A DNA stretch of 64,000 nt from Streptomyces sp. ACA25. GTDB taxonomy: Bacteria > Actinomycetota > Actinomycetes > Streptomycetales > Streptomycetaceae. The stretch covers positions 235,657 through 299,656 of the forward strand of contig NZ_JAQKPV010000006.1 in assembly GCF_028200735.1 (NCBI RefSeq), in the 5' to 3' direction. A model generated the notes under the pieces. It did no database searches and was not told the origin of the DNA. It saw only the letters and a program-made list of their open reading frames with translations. This document shows, one piece after another, positions 48,784 through 57,936 of this stretch. Position 1 is the first letter of the stretch. Each line of letters opens with the position of its first letter. The position numbers were made by a program, and so were the translations under genes.

Positions 48784-49989
48784 TCATCCCGTGGTGTCGC
48801 GCAGCCTGACGGTCTTCAGGGCCATGTGGAGGAGCAGCCGGGCCTCGCCGTCGTGCAGATCCAGCCCGGTGAGCCTTTCCACCCGGGACAGCCGGTAGTA
48901 GAGCGTCTGCCGGTGGATGCCGAGGGCCGCCGCGGCCGCTCCTGCCTGACCCGCGTGGTCCAGGAACACTTCGGCGGAGCGTGCCAGTTCCCGGTGGGCA
49001 GGGTCCAGCAGGGTCCGCACGGCAGGGTCCGGTGCGGAGTCCGGCAGCGCGGTCAGCAGCCGGTAGGGGCCCAGCTGCTCCCAGTCGGCCACCGGGCCGT
49101 GCCGCGGGCCGCCGGCCCGGGCGGCCCGCGCGGCGGAGACGGCCTCCCGCCAGGCGGCGGGCAGCTCGGCGAGCCCGGTGCGGGGTGCGCTGACCCCTGC
49201 GGTGGCACTGCCGGGCTCCGGGGCCGCACCGCTGTCCGGTGTGCTGTGGTTCCGGCCCGCGGCCCCCGTCCACGGCGACCGCAGCAGCTCCCGGGCCGCC
49301 AGCCGGGCCGGCTCCAGCGGGTCGGAGGTGGAGCGCAGCCGTACCAGCCCGGCGAGGCCGGACGGCAGGGCGGTGGCCGCGAGCACGGCCGGCAGCCCGG
49401 ACATCGGCAAGCCCTCCTCGCCCGACGCGACCCACGGAGTGACGGCGATCATGGCCATCGGTCCGGCCGCAGCCGGGCCCAGCATCTCCGCCAGCTCGGT
49501 GCCGGCCGCTTCGCGCAGGGCGGGGGAGGCGGTGAGCAGCGTGCGCAGCCGGCTCCCCCGGCGGGACCCGGTCCGGGCCTCCCCGGCGAGCAGGGCCCCG
49601 ATGCGTGCCGCGGTGCTCATGGCGTCGGTGAGGCGGGGATCACCGGCCCCCCGCACCCCGTCGTCGAGCAGCCAGATGTATCCGTGGACCACCCCGCCGT
49701 GCCGGGCCGGGAGGCACAGTCGGCCGGTGAGCACGCCCGCCGATGGGTCCGCGGGGATCCGCACCGGCCCCTGGGCCCGGGCGATCCCGAAGCTCTCGAA
49801 CCAGGCGCGCACCTGGGCCGTCGAACGGCGCCGGAGAATCGACCGGGTGCGGACGGGGTCCATCACGCGGTCGTCGTCGCTGTCGTGCGCCCCGAAGGCG
49901 ATCAGTCCGAAGTCCCGGCCCTCCAGCGTTGCCGGGGTGCCCAGCCGGGCGGAGATCTCATCGATGAGCTCCTGGTACTCCTCCCGCAC
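48784..49989 (-). CDS. PucR-family transcriptional regulator, probably of proline catabolism
   Basis: A 401-aa regulator: an N-terminal sensing region (EYQELIDEISARLGTPATLEGRDFGLIAFGAHD), a GGDEF-like CdaR middle domain, and a C-terminal PucR helix-turn-helix (AAALGIHRQTLYYRLSRVERLTGLDL, about 360-390). It is divergent from the PRODH-P5CDH genes across a 182-bp gap, and PucR regulators are known to activate proline use in actinobacteria; the target is inferred from that. GTG at 49989 gives the best match to relatives; upstream in-frame starts exist. Confidence 0.82.
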   Translation of the reverse strand: MREEYQELIDEISARLGTPATLEGRDFGLIAFGAHDSDDDRVMDPVRTRSILRRRSTAQVRAWFESFGIARAQGPVRIPADPSAGVLTGRLCLPARHGGVVHGYIWLLDDGVRGAGDPRLTDAMSTAARIGALLAGEARTGSRRGSRLRTLLTASPALREAAGTELAEMLGPAAAGPMAMIAVTPWVASGEEGLPMSGLPAVLAATALPSGLAGLVRLRSTSDPLEPARLAARELLRSPWTGAAGRNHSTPDSGAAPEPGSATAGVSAPRTGLAELPAAWREAVSAARAARAGGPRHGPVADWEQLGPYRLLTALPDSAPDPAVRTLLDPAHRELARSAEVFLDHAGQAGAAAAALGIHRQTLYYRLSRVERLTGLDLHDGEARLLLHMALKTVRLRDTTG

Positions 49990-50171
49990 CGCGCACCGCC
50001 TCACCGTTCGCGCTGTCCCGCACCGCTCCCACACCATTGTCATACATCTGTCTGAGATTCGGGCCACGGAGGCGTGACAGCTGTCGCTGGCCGGGGTATG
50101 CGGACATTCCTTATGTTCGGGTGACGGCTTCGCCGTGTGTGTGCCACTCGACCCCCAAGGAGGAGGTGCCC

Positions 50172-51098
50172 GTGCTCGGTCCCGTGCTTCTCGCCGCCGC
50201 GCGCAGCGACAGCATCCGCCGCGCCGTCTCGGCGACCCCGCTGACCCGGCCCGTGGTGGACCGGTTCGTGGCCGGCGAGCGGCTTGACGAATCCCTGGCT
50301 GTGGTCCGCGCGCTGCTCGACCGCGGTATGGAGGTGACACTGAACCATCTCGGCGAGGACGTCACGGACCCTTCCGAGGCACTGCGCACCCGCGACGCGT
50401 ACCTGGCGCTGGCGGAGGCCCTCGGAAAGCAGCAGCTGGGCGCCCGGGTGGAGGTGTCGGTGAAGCTCTCCGCCTTCGGGCAGGCGCTGCCCGGCGGTGA
50501 CGACCTGGCCTACGACCACGTTCTCCCGGTCGTCGAGGCCGCAGCCGAGGCGGGCACCACGGTGACGCTGGACATGGAGGACCACACCACGGTCGACTCC
50601 ACGCTCGCCATCCTGCGCCGCCTGCGTTCCCGGTTCCCGCAGACCGGCGCGGTCCTGCAGTCCTACCTCTTCCGGACCGAGGACGACTGCCGGGCGCTGG
50701 CCGGGGAAGGCTCCCGGGTGCGGCTGGTGAAGGGTGCCTACAAGGAGCCCGGCTCCGTGGCCTTCCAGGACCGGCACGAGGTCGACCGGGCCTACGTCCG
50801 CTGTCTGGGGATCCTCCTCGCCGGGCAGGGCTATCCCATGATCGGCTCGCACGATCCGCGGATGGTGGCCCTGACCGAGGAGTTGGTCCGCCGGTACGGA
50901 CGGAAGCCCGGCTCGTACGAATTCCAGATGCTGAACGGCATCCGGGAGGGCGAGCAGCGCCGTCTGGTCGCTGACGGCCACCGGATGCGGGTGTACGTCC
51001 CGTACGGCACCGACTGGTACGGCTACTTCATGCGCCGGCTGGCGGAACGCCCGGCCAACCTCGCGTTCTTCCTCCGGTCGCTGGCCACCCGGGGCTGA
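50172..51098 (+). CDS. proline dehydrogenase
   Basis: The 308-aa monofunctional FAD enzyme oxidises proline to pyrroline-5-carboxylate. The FAD barrel motifs are LNHLGEDV, VEVSVKLSAFG, TLDMEDHT, LQSYLFRT, RLVKGAYKEP, IGSHDP, EFQMLNGIRE and RVYVPYGTDWYGYFMRRLAERP. GTG at 50172 follows AAGGAGGAGG with a five-base gap. pruA follows after 53 bp, forming the catabolic unit, with the PucR gene divergent upstream. The length is normal for the actinobacterial stand-alone form, not the fused PutA. Confidence 0.94.
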   Translation: MLGPVLLAAARSDSIRRAVSATPLTRPVVDRFVAGERLDESLAVVRALLDRGMEVTLNHLGEDVTDPSEALRTRDAYLALAEALGKQQLGARVEVSVKLSAFGQALPGGDDLAYDHVLPVVEAAAEAGTTVTLDMEDHTTVDSTLAILRRLRSRFPQTGAVLQSYLFRTEDDCRALAGEGSRVRLVKGAYKEPGSVAFQDRHEVDRAYVRCLGILLAGQGYPMIGSHDPRMVALTEELVRRYGRKPGSYEFQMLNGIREGEQRRLVADGHRMRVYVPYGTDWYGYFMRRLAERPANLAFFLRSLATRG

Positions 51099-51151
51099 CC
51101 GCCCCGGCCCCGCACACCGGACGACCCCGACTTTCGAAGGAGCCCAAGGCC

Positions 51152-52783
51152 ATGGACGCTGTGACCCAGGTCCCCGCCCCGTACAACGAACCGGTGCACA
51201 CCTACGCACCCGGCAGCCCTGAGCGCGCGCGGCTGGAGCAGAAGCTCAAGGAACTGGCCGAGCGGCCGGTCGACCTGCCGATGACCATCAACGGTGAGAA
51301 GCGGATGGGCGGCGGCGAGCGCTTCGACGTCGTCCAGCCGCACCGTCACAAGGCCGTGCTCGGCACGTACGCCAACGCCACCCGGCAGGACGCCCAGGAC
51401 GCGATCGACGCTGCCCTGGCCGCCGCCCCCGCATGGCGGGCGCTGTCCTTCGACGACCGGGCCGCCGTCCTCCTGAAGGCGGCCGAGCTGCTGTCCGGCC
51501 CCTGGCGGGAGACGATCGCGGCCTCCACGATGCTCGGTCAGTCCAAGACGATCCAGCAGGCGGAGATCGACGCGCCCTGCGAGCTGATCGACTTCTGGCG
51601 CTTCAATGTGCACTTCGCCCGCCAGATTCTGGACGAGCAGCCGCCCACCCAGCCGAAAGGGGTGTGGAACCGCCTCGACCACCGTCCGCTGGAGGGCTTC
51701 GTCTACGCGGTGACCCCGTTCAACTTCACCGCCATCGCGGGCAACCTGCCCACCGCTCCGGCCCTGATGGGCAACGTGGTGGTCTGGAAGCCCTCTCCGA
51801 CGCAGACCCACGCCGCCGTGCTCCTGATGGAGCTGCTGGAGGAGGCGGGGATGCCCAAGGGGGTGATCAACCTGGTGACCGGGGACGGCAAGGAGGTCTC
51901 CGAGGTCGCCCTGCCGCATCCGGAGCTGGCGGGTGTCCACTTCACCGGTTCCACCGCGACGTTCCAGTACCTGTGGCAGCAGGTCGGGAACAACATTCAG
52001 CGGTACCGCAGCTACCCGCGGGTGGTCGGTGAGACCGGCGGCAAGGACTTCATCGTCGCCCACCCGAGCGCGGACCCTGCGATCCTGAAGACCGCGGTGA
52101 TCCGGGGAGCGTTCGAGTACCAGGGCCAGAAGTGCTCCGCGGCCTCCCGGGCCTACATCCCCCGCTCGCTGTGGGACAACGGCCTCCGGGACGGGCTCGT
52201 CGCCGAGACGGAGGAGCTGCCCATGGGGGATGTCACCGACCTGTCCCATTTCCTCGGAGCCGTCATCGACGAGCGGGCCTTCGCCAAGAACAAGGCCGCC
52301 ATCGACCGTGCCAAGGCCGACCCGGCCTGCGAGATCGTGGCGGGTGGCGTTTACGACGACTCGGTCGGCTACTTCGTCCGCCCGACCGTCATCACCTGCA
52401 CCGATCCGGAGAACGAGGTATTCAAGACCGAGTACTTCGGCCCGATCATGGCCGTCCACGTGTACGAGGACGAGGACTTCGACACCATGCTGGACCAGAT
52501 GGAGTCCGCCTCGGCGTACGCGCTGACCGGTGCCGTCCTGGCGCAGGACCGGCAGGTGCTCTCCGAGGTGTCCGAGCGGCTGCGGTTCGCGGCCGGCAAC
52601 TTCTACCTCAACGACCGCCCCACCGGCTCGATCGTGGGGCAGCAGCCCTTCGGAGGAGCGCGCGCCTCCGGTACCAACGACAAGGCGGGCTCGAAGTTCA
52701 ACCTGCTGCGCTGGACGTCCCCGCGCGCCATCAAGGAGACGCAGGTCGCCCCGACCGACTACCGGTACCCCCACATGGACTGA
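51152..52783 (+). CDS. pruA: L-glutamate gamma-semialdehyde (P5C) dehydrogenase
   Basis: The 543-aa NAD-dependent aldehyde dehydrogenase finishes proline breakdown to glutamate. The nucleophile is C328 in FEYQGQKCSAASR, with the general-base/NAD motifs FTGSTATFQYLW, VVGETGGKDFIV and NFYLNDRPTGSIVGQQPFGGARASGTNDKAG, the last being the P5CDH signature. AAGGAG precedes the ATG. It is co-transcribed with the proline dehydrogenase gene, and a G+C hairpin follows 20 bp after the stop. Confidence 0.95.
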   Translation: MDAVTQVPAPYNEPVHTYAPGSPERARLEQKLKELAERPVDLPMTINGEKRMGGGERFDVVQPHRHKAVLGTYANATRQDAQDAIDAALAAAPAWRALSFDDRAAVLLKAAELLSGPWRETIAASTMLGQSKTIQQAEIDAPCELIDFWRFNVHFARQILDEQPPTQPKGVWNRLDHRPLEGFVYAVTPFNFTAIAGNLPTAPALMGNVVVWKPSPTQTHAAVLLMELLEEAGMPKGVINLVTGDGKEVSEVALPHPELAGVHFTGSTATFQYLWQQVGNNIQRYRSYPRVVGETGGKDFIVAHPSADPAILKTAVIRGAFEYQGQKCSAASRAYIPRSLWDNGLRDGLVAETEELPMGDVTDLSHFLGAVIDERAFAKNKAAIDRAKADPACEIVAGGVYDDSVGYFVRPTVITCTDPENEVFKTEYFGPIMAVHVYEDEDFDTMLDQMESASAYALTGAVLAQDRQVLSEVSERLRFAAGNFYLNDRPTGSIVGQQPFGGARASGTNDKAGSKFNLLRWTSPRAIKETQVAPTDYRYPHMD

Positions 52784-52802
52784 GCTCCGCATTCCGCACT
52801 CC

Positions 52803-52845
52803 GCGCGCCCGCTGCCCGTCCCGCCCCGGACGGCGGCGGGCGCGC
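52803..52845 (+). terminator. terminator after pruA
   Basis: Perfect outer arms GCGCGCCCGC (52803-52812) and GCGGGCGCGC (52836-52845) with an inner CCGTCC/GGACGG pair. No T-run. Confidence 0.78.
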
Positions 52846-53168
52846 CGCGCGTCCGGGGCCGGTGGGCACGCAGGCGCACCGGTGAGGAAGGCCGCGGCAG
52901 GAATCACCCCCGGGAGGTAGCCGGGGTGCTTCGTCGCAGGTCAGCGCCTGTGTCGTCTCAGATACTAGGACGGTCGAGTATCTGGCGGGACATTACGGCC
53001 GATCACCGCTAACTTTGTAGGAAGCCGAACGTCACGCTCCATCCAGCGATTGGCGGATGAGGCACGGTGCTCTGCCGCGGGTGACCCCCGCCGCGCCGGC
53101 CGTCCCCGCCGCTTCCGGCCGTCAGGAACCGCTGCCCTGTCCGCAGGGAACCCTCAGGAGCTGATCCC
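52846..53168. other. pruA-leuB intergenic region upstream of a 49-codon ORF
   Basis: No larger gene is visible. The stretch is less G+C rich from about 52950 to 53060 and holds an 8-bp dyad (52959-52984) and a TAACTT -10-like box (53010-53015) with a weak GGGACA 17 bp upstream. This looks like the promoter region of the small ORF at 53169. Confidence 0.4.
52959..52984. promoter_or_regulatory. operator-like dyad
   Basis: CAGATACT (52959-52966) and AGTATCTG (52977-52984) are perfect inverted 8-mers separated by 10 bp, A+T-rich against the background, and lie just upstream of a candidate promoter. The spacing would suit a dimeric regulator. Confidence 0.45.
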
Positions 53169-53318
53169 GTGTACGAGACCTCCGTCTCCCCGGCCCCGTC
53201 CGCCACCCGCGTCCGCCGGCCCCGTGCCACCAGCGCCGACGACCGCCGCAACGCCGCCGCCGCACTCCAGCGCGCGCTGGACCGCCGGGACAACGGCGGG
53301 GCACCGGGCTCCGAGTGA
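53169..53318 (+). CDS. small conserved protein upstream of leuB
   Basis: A 49-codon ORF from GTG 53169, with CAGGAG eight bases upstream. The product is Arg/Ala-rich: a flexible start (MYETSVSPAPSATRVRRPR) and an amphipathic helix-like end (NAAAALQRALDRRDN). Codon use is strongly G/C at third positions. S. coelicolor seems to carry a small ORF at the same place. No function; it ends 77 bp before leuB, which has its own promoter-like box. Confidence 0.6.
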   Translation: MYETSVSPAPSATRVRRPRATSADDRRNAAAALQRALDRRDNGGAPGSE

Positions 53319-53395
53319 GCCCTTCCGGACCTCCACGGGTGTCCGGATCGTGGACGCTCGATGTCGAGGGTTGGGACGAGACGTAGGGTTCCGTC

Positions 53396-54436
53396 ATGGC
53401 TCGCAGCATGGATATCGCAGTGATCTCCGGTGACGGCATCGGTCCGGAGGTGGTGGAGCAAGGGCTGAAAGTCCTCGCGGCCGCCCTTCCTCCAGAGGTG
53501 AAGCTGGAGACCACCGGTTACGACCTCGGCGCCCGGCGCTGGCACTCCACGGGGGAAACCCTGCCGGATGCCGAACTGGAGCAGCTCAAGGGACACGACG
53601 CGATCCTGCTGGGCGCGGTCGGTGATCCCTCGGTTCCCTCCGGGGTGCTGGAGCGGGGCCTTCTGCTCAAGCTGCGCTTCGCCTTCGACCATTACGTCAA
53701 TCTGCGCCCCAGCAAGCTCTTCCCGAACACGAAGAGCCCTCTGGCCGGCAATCCGGACATCGACTTCGTCGTCGTCCGGGAAGGCACCGAAGGCCCCTAC
53801 GTCGGCAATGGCGGCTCGATGCGGACCGGCACTCCGGCCGAGGTCGCCACCGAGGTGAGCCTGAACACCGCCTACGGGGTGGAGCGCGTGGTGCGCGACG
53901 CCTTCGAGCGGGCGAAGGCACGTCCCGCCAGGAAGCTGACCCTGGTGCACAAGAACAACGTGCTGGTGCACGCCGGTCACCTGTGGACGAACACCGTCGA
54001 CCGGGTCGGCCGGGAGTACCCCGAGGTCGCCACCGACTACCTGCACGTGGACGCGGCGACGATCTTCCTGGTCACCCAGCCCGAGCGGTTCGACGTGATC
54101 GTCACCGACAATCTCTTCGGTGACATCCTCACCGATCTCGCCGCGGCCATCACCGGCGGCATCGGCCTCGCCGCCTCCGGCAACATCAACCCGACCGGCG
54201 CCTTTCCCTCCATGTTCGAGCCGGTGCACGGCTCCGCCCCGGACATCGCGGGCACCAACACGGCCGACCCGACGGCGACCGTGCTGTCCGTGGCCCTGCT
54301 GCTCCGGCACCTCGGCCACGAGGCGGAGGCCGCCCGCGTCGAGGACGCCGTCACCGCGGATCTCGCCGAGCGTGACGGCACTCCGCGCTCCACCAGTGTG
54401 ATCGGCGACGCGTTGGCCGCCCGGGTAGCCGGCTGA
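53396..54436 (+). CDS. leuB: 3-isopropylmalate dehydrogenase
   Basis: The 346-aa NAD enzyme does the oxidative decarboxylation step of leucine synthesis (and 3-methylmalate in the citramalate route to Ile). Motifs are [23 protein letters not shown], the substrate Arg region, [27 protein letters not shown] and [26 protein letters not shown] ends exactly six bases before the ATG and there is no proper ribosome site, so the mRNA is probably leaderless. A 10-bp hairpin follows. Confidence 0.96.
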   Translation: MARSMDIAVISGDGIGPEVVEQGLKVLAAALPPEVKLETTGYDLGARRWHSTGETLPDAELEQLKGHDAILLGAVGDPSVPSGVLERGLLLKLRFAFDHYVNLRPSKLFPNTKSPLAGNPDIDFVVVREGTEGPYVGNGGSMRTGTPAEVATEVSLNTAYGVERVVRDAFERAKARPARKLTLVHKNNVLVHAGHLWTNTVDRVGREYPEVATDYLHVDAATIFLVTQPERFDVIVTDNLFGDILTDLAAAITGGIGLAASGNINPTGAFPSMFEPVHGSAPDIAGTNTADPTATVLSVALLLRHLGHEAEAARVEDAVTADLAERDGTPRSTSVIGDALAARVAG

Positions 54437-54456
54437 CCGCTGCTGCCACCCGTACA

Positions 54457-54485
54457 GCCCAGCGGCGAGCACCGAGCCGCTGGGC
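54457..54485 (+). terminator. terminator after leuB
   Basis: Perfect arms GCCCAGCGGC (54457-54466) and GCCGCTGGGC (54476-54485), 20 bp past the stop. Confidence 0.75.
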
Positions 54486-54666
54486 AATCCGGCGGTCCGG
54501 TGTCACCATTTCCCAGCAGGGCCGCACCCAGGTAGGAGACGCAGCTCCCCGCGCGCGATAATCGGACGTGGGGCCGTTGCGTTTCGGGATGCTCGGACGT
54601 CCTCGTACTTGCGTGCGAGGCGACCGGGGCGCGGTCCGCCACGACACCCAGCTAAGGACGCGCACG

Positions 54667-55770
54667 ATGACGACGCCCCGCATCACCTTCGATCTGAAGC
54701 CCTCGACCCGGCCGCTGGCCGACGCGGAGCGCGAGGCGGTGCTCGCCGCCCCCGGTTTCGGCCGGCGCTTCACCGACCACATGATCACCATCAGGTGGAC
54801 CGAGGGACGCGGCTGGCACGACGCCCAGCTCGAGCCGTATGCGCCGCTGCAGATCGATCCGGCGAACATGACGCTGCACTACGCGCAGACCATCTTCGAA
54901 GGGCTGAAGGCGTACCGGCGGGCCGACGGCACGGTGGCCGCCTTCCGCCCCGAGGAGAACGCCAAGCGGTTCCAGCGCTCGGCCCGTCGGATGGCCATGC
55001 CCGAACTGCCGGTCGACACCTTCATCGAGGCCATCGACCTGCTCGTCACCCAGGACCGGAAGTGGGTGCCGGGCCTCGGTGAGCAGTCGCTCTACCTGCG
55101 CCCCTTCATGTTCGCGACCGAGGTGGGCCTCGGCGTCAAGCCCGCCAACTCCTACCTGTTCATGGTGATTGCCTCTCCGGCCGGAGCCTACTTCCCCGGC
55201 GGGATCAAGCCGGTCTCCGTCTGGCTCTCCGAGGAGTACGTCCGGGCCGCCCCCGGGGGCACCGGGGAGGCCAAAGCCGGCGGGAACTACGCCGCCTCGC
55301 TCGTCGCCCAGGCCGAGGCCGCCCAGCAGGGCTGTGACCAGGTGGTCTGGCTGGATGCCGTGGAGCGCCGCTGGATCGAGGAGATGGGCGGCATGAACCT
55401 CTACTTCGTGTACGGCTCGGGCAAGGACGCCCGGGTCGTCACCCCGGAACTCACCGGCACCCTGCTGCCCGGCATCACCCGTGCCTCGCTGCTGCAGATC
55501 GCCGCCGATCTCGGCTACGCGACCGGGGAGGTCCGCATCTCCACCGAGGACTGGCGGCGCGGCAACGCCGACGGCAGCATCACCGAGGTCTTCGCCTGCG
55601 GCACCGCCGCGGTGATCACCCCCGTCGGCTCGGTGAAATCCACCCGTGCGGAATGGACCGTCGGCGACGGCGAACCGGGTGACATCACGATGCGACTGCG
55701 GGAGGCCCTGCTGGCCCTTCAGACCGGCCGCGCCGAGGACCCGCACGGCTGGATGCACCAGCTCGGCTAG
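54667..55770 (+). CDS. ilvE: branched-chain amino acid aminotransferase
   Basis: The 367-aa fold-IV PLP enzyme transaminates the keto acids of Val, Leu and Ile. The PLP lysine is K203 in [13 protein letters not shown]. Other family motifs are [33 protein letters not shown] and [13 protein letters not shown]. The start at 54667 has AAGGA upstream and fits homologs; the frame extends upstream without homology. It is followed by the cimA leader region, so isoleucine synthesis genes are clustered. Confidence 0.95.
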   Translation: MTTPRITFDLKPSTRPLADAEREAVLAAPGFGRRFTDHMITIRWTEGRGWHDAQLEPYAPLQIDPANMTLHYAQTIFEGLKAYRRADGTVAAFRPEENAKRFQRSARRMAMPELPVDTFIEAIDLLVTQDRKWVPGLGEQSLYLRPFMFATEVGLGVKPANSYLFMVIASPAGAYFPGGIKPVSVWLSEEYVRAAPGGTGEAKAGGNYAASLVAQAEAAQQGCDQVVWLDAVERRWIEEMGGMNLYFVYGSGKDARVVTPELTGTLLPGITRASLLQIAADLGYATGEVRISTEDWRRGNADGSITEVFACGTAAVITPVGSVKSTRAEWTVGDGEPGDITMRLREALLALQTGRAEDPHGWMHQLG

Positions 55771-55856
55771 AGAGCCTCCCGGCCCCGCCCGTCGTCCGTC
55801 CGGCAACGTGTCGTCCGGATCGTGAGACATGGGCGGGGTTGGTGGGGTGTGTGTGG

Positions 55857-55862
55857 CAGACT
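55857..55862 (+). promoter_or_regulatory. candidate -10 box of the cimA leader
   Basis: CAGACT, one base from the common TAGACT, ends exactly six bases before a GTG that opens a leader-peptide frame. This would give a leaderless start. Confidence 0.4.
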
Positions 55863-55868
55863 GCCCGC

Positions 55869-55928
55869 GTGCTCTCGTACGCCACGATGATTATGGTGAC
55901 CAGCGCGCCGGTCCGCAGTGACCGCTGA
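55869..55928 (+). CDS. predicted cimA leader peptide
   Basis: A 19-codon ORF from GTG 55869, reading MLSYATMIMVTSAPVRSDR, or 13 codons from the internal ATG at 55887. It contains Met-Ile-Met-Val-Thr with a rare ATT isoleucine codon, and ends 54 bp before a hairpin plus T-run. By analogy with the ilvB leader this could sense isoleucine (or Met/Thr charge). Start choice uncertain. Confidence 0.55.
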   Translation: MLSYATMIMVTSAPVRSDR

Positions 55929-55981
55929 TCCGCAAGCAGACCCGAGCGGCAGTGGCCACAGTGCCCAGGACCCGCGTGCAG

Positions 55982-56008
55982 ACCTCTCGCATCCGCGAGA
56001 GGTTTTTT
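55982..56008 (+). terminator. attenuator terminator before cimA
   Basis: Arms ACCTCTCG (55982-55989) and CGAGAGGT (55996-56003) with a CATCCG-type loop, then TTTTTT. It lies about 100 bp upstream of cimA, inside its leader, and is too far from ilvE (over 200 bp) to be merely that gene's end. Confidence 0.8.
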
Positions 56009-56109
56009 CGTTTTCCGGCCCGACCCCGCCGGAGGCGGGAGCACGCGGGGCGTGGAGCAGTGGAGCGAAGTCTCACGGACGCATCCAGCCTGACAGGAGT
56101 CTTACCGCC

Positions 56110-57726
56110 ATGACGACGGACGCCCCGGATACACACGTCCCGAGCGACGGCTTCCACGTCTTCGACACCACTCTGCGCGACGGCGCGCAGCGCGAGGGCA
56201 TCAACCTGACCGTTGCCGACAAGCTCACCATCGCCCGCCATCTGGATGACTTCGGGGTCGGTTTCATCGAGGGAGGCTGGCCCGGCGCCAACCCCCGCGA
56301 CACGGAGTTCTTCCAGCGGGCGCGGCGGGAGATCGACTTCCGCCATGCCAGGCTGGTGGCCTTCGGGGCGACCCGCAAGGCACGTACCCCGGTCGCCGAG
56401 GACCCCCAGGTGCAGGCGCTGCTCGACTCCGGGGCCCCGGTGGTCACCCTGGTGGCCAAGGCGCACGACCGGCACGTGGAGCTCGCCCTGCGCACCACGC
56501 TGGAGGAGAACCTCGCGATGGTGCGCGACACCGTGGAGCACGTACGGTCCCAGGGCCGCCGGGTCTTTGTGGACTGCGAGCACTTCTTCGACGGGTACCA
56601 CGCCAACCCGGAGTACGCGCAGCGGGTCGTGCGCACCGCCTGGTCGGCCGGCGCGGACGTGGTGGTGCTGTGCGACACCAACGGAGGCATGCTCCCCGCG
56701 CAGGTGCAGGCGGTGGTGCAGGCGGTGCAGGCCGGCACCGGGGCCCGGCTCGGCATCCACGCCCAGGACGACACCGGTTGCGCGGTGGCGAACACGCTGG
56801 CCGCGGTGGACGCGGGCGCCACGCATGTGCAGTGCACCGCCAACGGCTACGGCGAGCGGGTCGGCAATGCCAACCTCTTCCCCGTGGTGGCGGCGCTGGA
56901 GCTGAAGTACGGCAAGCAGGTGCTCCCGGAAGGCGCGCTGCGGGAGATGACCCGCATCTCACACGCCATCGCCGAGGTCGTCAACCTCGCTCCGGCCACC
57001 CACCAGCCGTACGTGGGTGTCTCCGCCTTCGCGCACAAGGCCGGCCTGCACGCCTCCGCCATCAAGATCGACCCCGACCTCTACCAGCACACGGATCCCG
57101 AGCTGGTGGGCAACTCGATGCGGATGCTGGTCTCCGACATGGCGGGGCGGGCTTCCGTCGAACTCAAGGGCCGGGAGCTGGGGTACGACCTGGCCGGTGA
57201 CCGCGAGCTGGTCGGCCGGATCGTCGCCCGCATCAAGGAACAGGAGCTCAAGGGGTACACCTACGAGGCCGCCGACGCGTCCTTCGAGCTGCTGCTGCGC
57301 GACGAGGTGGACGGCAGGGCCCGGCGCTTCTTCCGGCTCTCCAGCTGGCGGGCGATCTCCGACCTGCGCCCCGACGGGGAACAGGAGAACGAGGCCACGG
57401 TGAAGCTGTGGGCCAAGGGGGAGCGGATCATCGCCAGCGGCGAGGGCAACGGACCGGTCAATGCGCTGGACCGGGCGCTCCGCAGCGGTCTGGAGCCGTT
57501 CTTCCCGGCGCTGGCACGGATGCAGCTGGTGGACTACAAGGTGCGCATCCTGGAGGGGAAGCAGGGCACCCAGTCGACCACCCGGGTGCTTGTCACCACC
57601 GGTGACGGAAGTGCCGAGTGGTCCACCGTGGGGGTGGCCAAGAACGTCATTGCCGCGTCCTGGCGGGCGTTGGAGGATGCCTACACCTACGGTCTGCTGC
57701 GGGCCGGGCTACAGCCGAGCGAGTGA
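56110..57726 (+). CDS. cimA: citramalate synthase
   Basis: The 538-aa enzyme condenses pyruvate and acetyl-CoA to (R)-citramalate, entering isoleucine synthesis without threonine. The HMGL-like TIM barrel has FDTTLRDGAQREGIN, the metal and substrate motifs HAQDDTGCAVANT and ANGYGERVGNANL, and a C-terminal LeuA-type dimerisation/feedback domain (about 400-538). The long length and GAQREG motif separate it from LeuA. ACAGGAGT lies upstream. It belongs with leuB and ilvE, and is preceded by an attenuator-like leader. Confidence 0.93.
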   Translation: MTTDAPDTHVPSDGFHVFDTTLRDGAQREGINLTVADKLTIARHLDDFGVGFIEGGWPGANPRDTEFFQRARREIDFRHARLVAFGATRKARTPVAEDPQVQALLDSGAPVVTLVAKAHDRHVELALRTTLEENLAMVRDTVEHVRSQGRRVFVDCEHFFDGYHANPEYAQRVVRTAWSAGADVVVLCDTNGGMLPAQVQAVVQAVQAGTGARLGIHAQDDTGCAVANTLAAVDAGATHVQCTANGYGERVGNANLFPVVAALELKYGKQVLPEGALREMTRISHAIAEVVNLAPATHQPYVGVSAFAHKAGLHASAIKIDPDLYQHTDPELVGNSMRMLVSDMAGRASVELKGRELGYDLAGDRELVGRIVARIKEQELKGYTYEAADASFELLLRDEVDGRARRFFRLSSWRAISDLRPDGEQENEATVKLWAKGERIIASGEGNGPVNALDRALRSGLEPFFPALARMQLVDYKVRILEGKQGTQSTTRVLVTTGDGSAEWSTVGVAKNVIAASWRALEDAYTYGLLRAGLQPSE

Positions 57727-57770
57727 GATCCTCCGGAGGGTGAGTCGTCCGCCGGTCCGCGAGCGCTGGA

Positions 57771-57801
57771 GTGGGCACTGTGGGATTCTCACAGTGCCCA
57801 C
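57771..57801 (+). terminator. terminator after cimA
   Basis: Perfect 12-bp arms GTGGGCACTGTG (57771-57782) and CACAGTGCCCAC (57790-57801), loop of 7, followed by a smaller CTTCC/GGAAG hairpin. Confidence 0.82.
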
Positions 57802-57936
57802 CGGGTCCTTCCTGTAGGAAGAGCCCGCCTGCTCCGTCGAACGGGCGCGTTCTGTCCGTGCCAGCCATGAAATGGCTGGGGAGACTGTACGAATCTGACG
57901 AGGGCGGAGAAGACCGCCGTTTCGTAGGGTCTGAAC

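Noticed and set aside
54568..54666. A possible leader peptide before ilvE
   Set aside because: The frame is continuous with ilvE, contains no run of Leu/Val/Ile codons, and no T-tailed hairpin follows.
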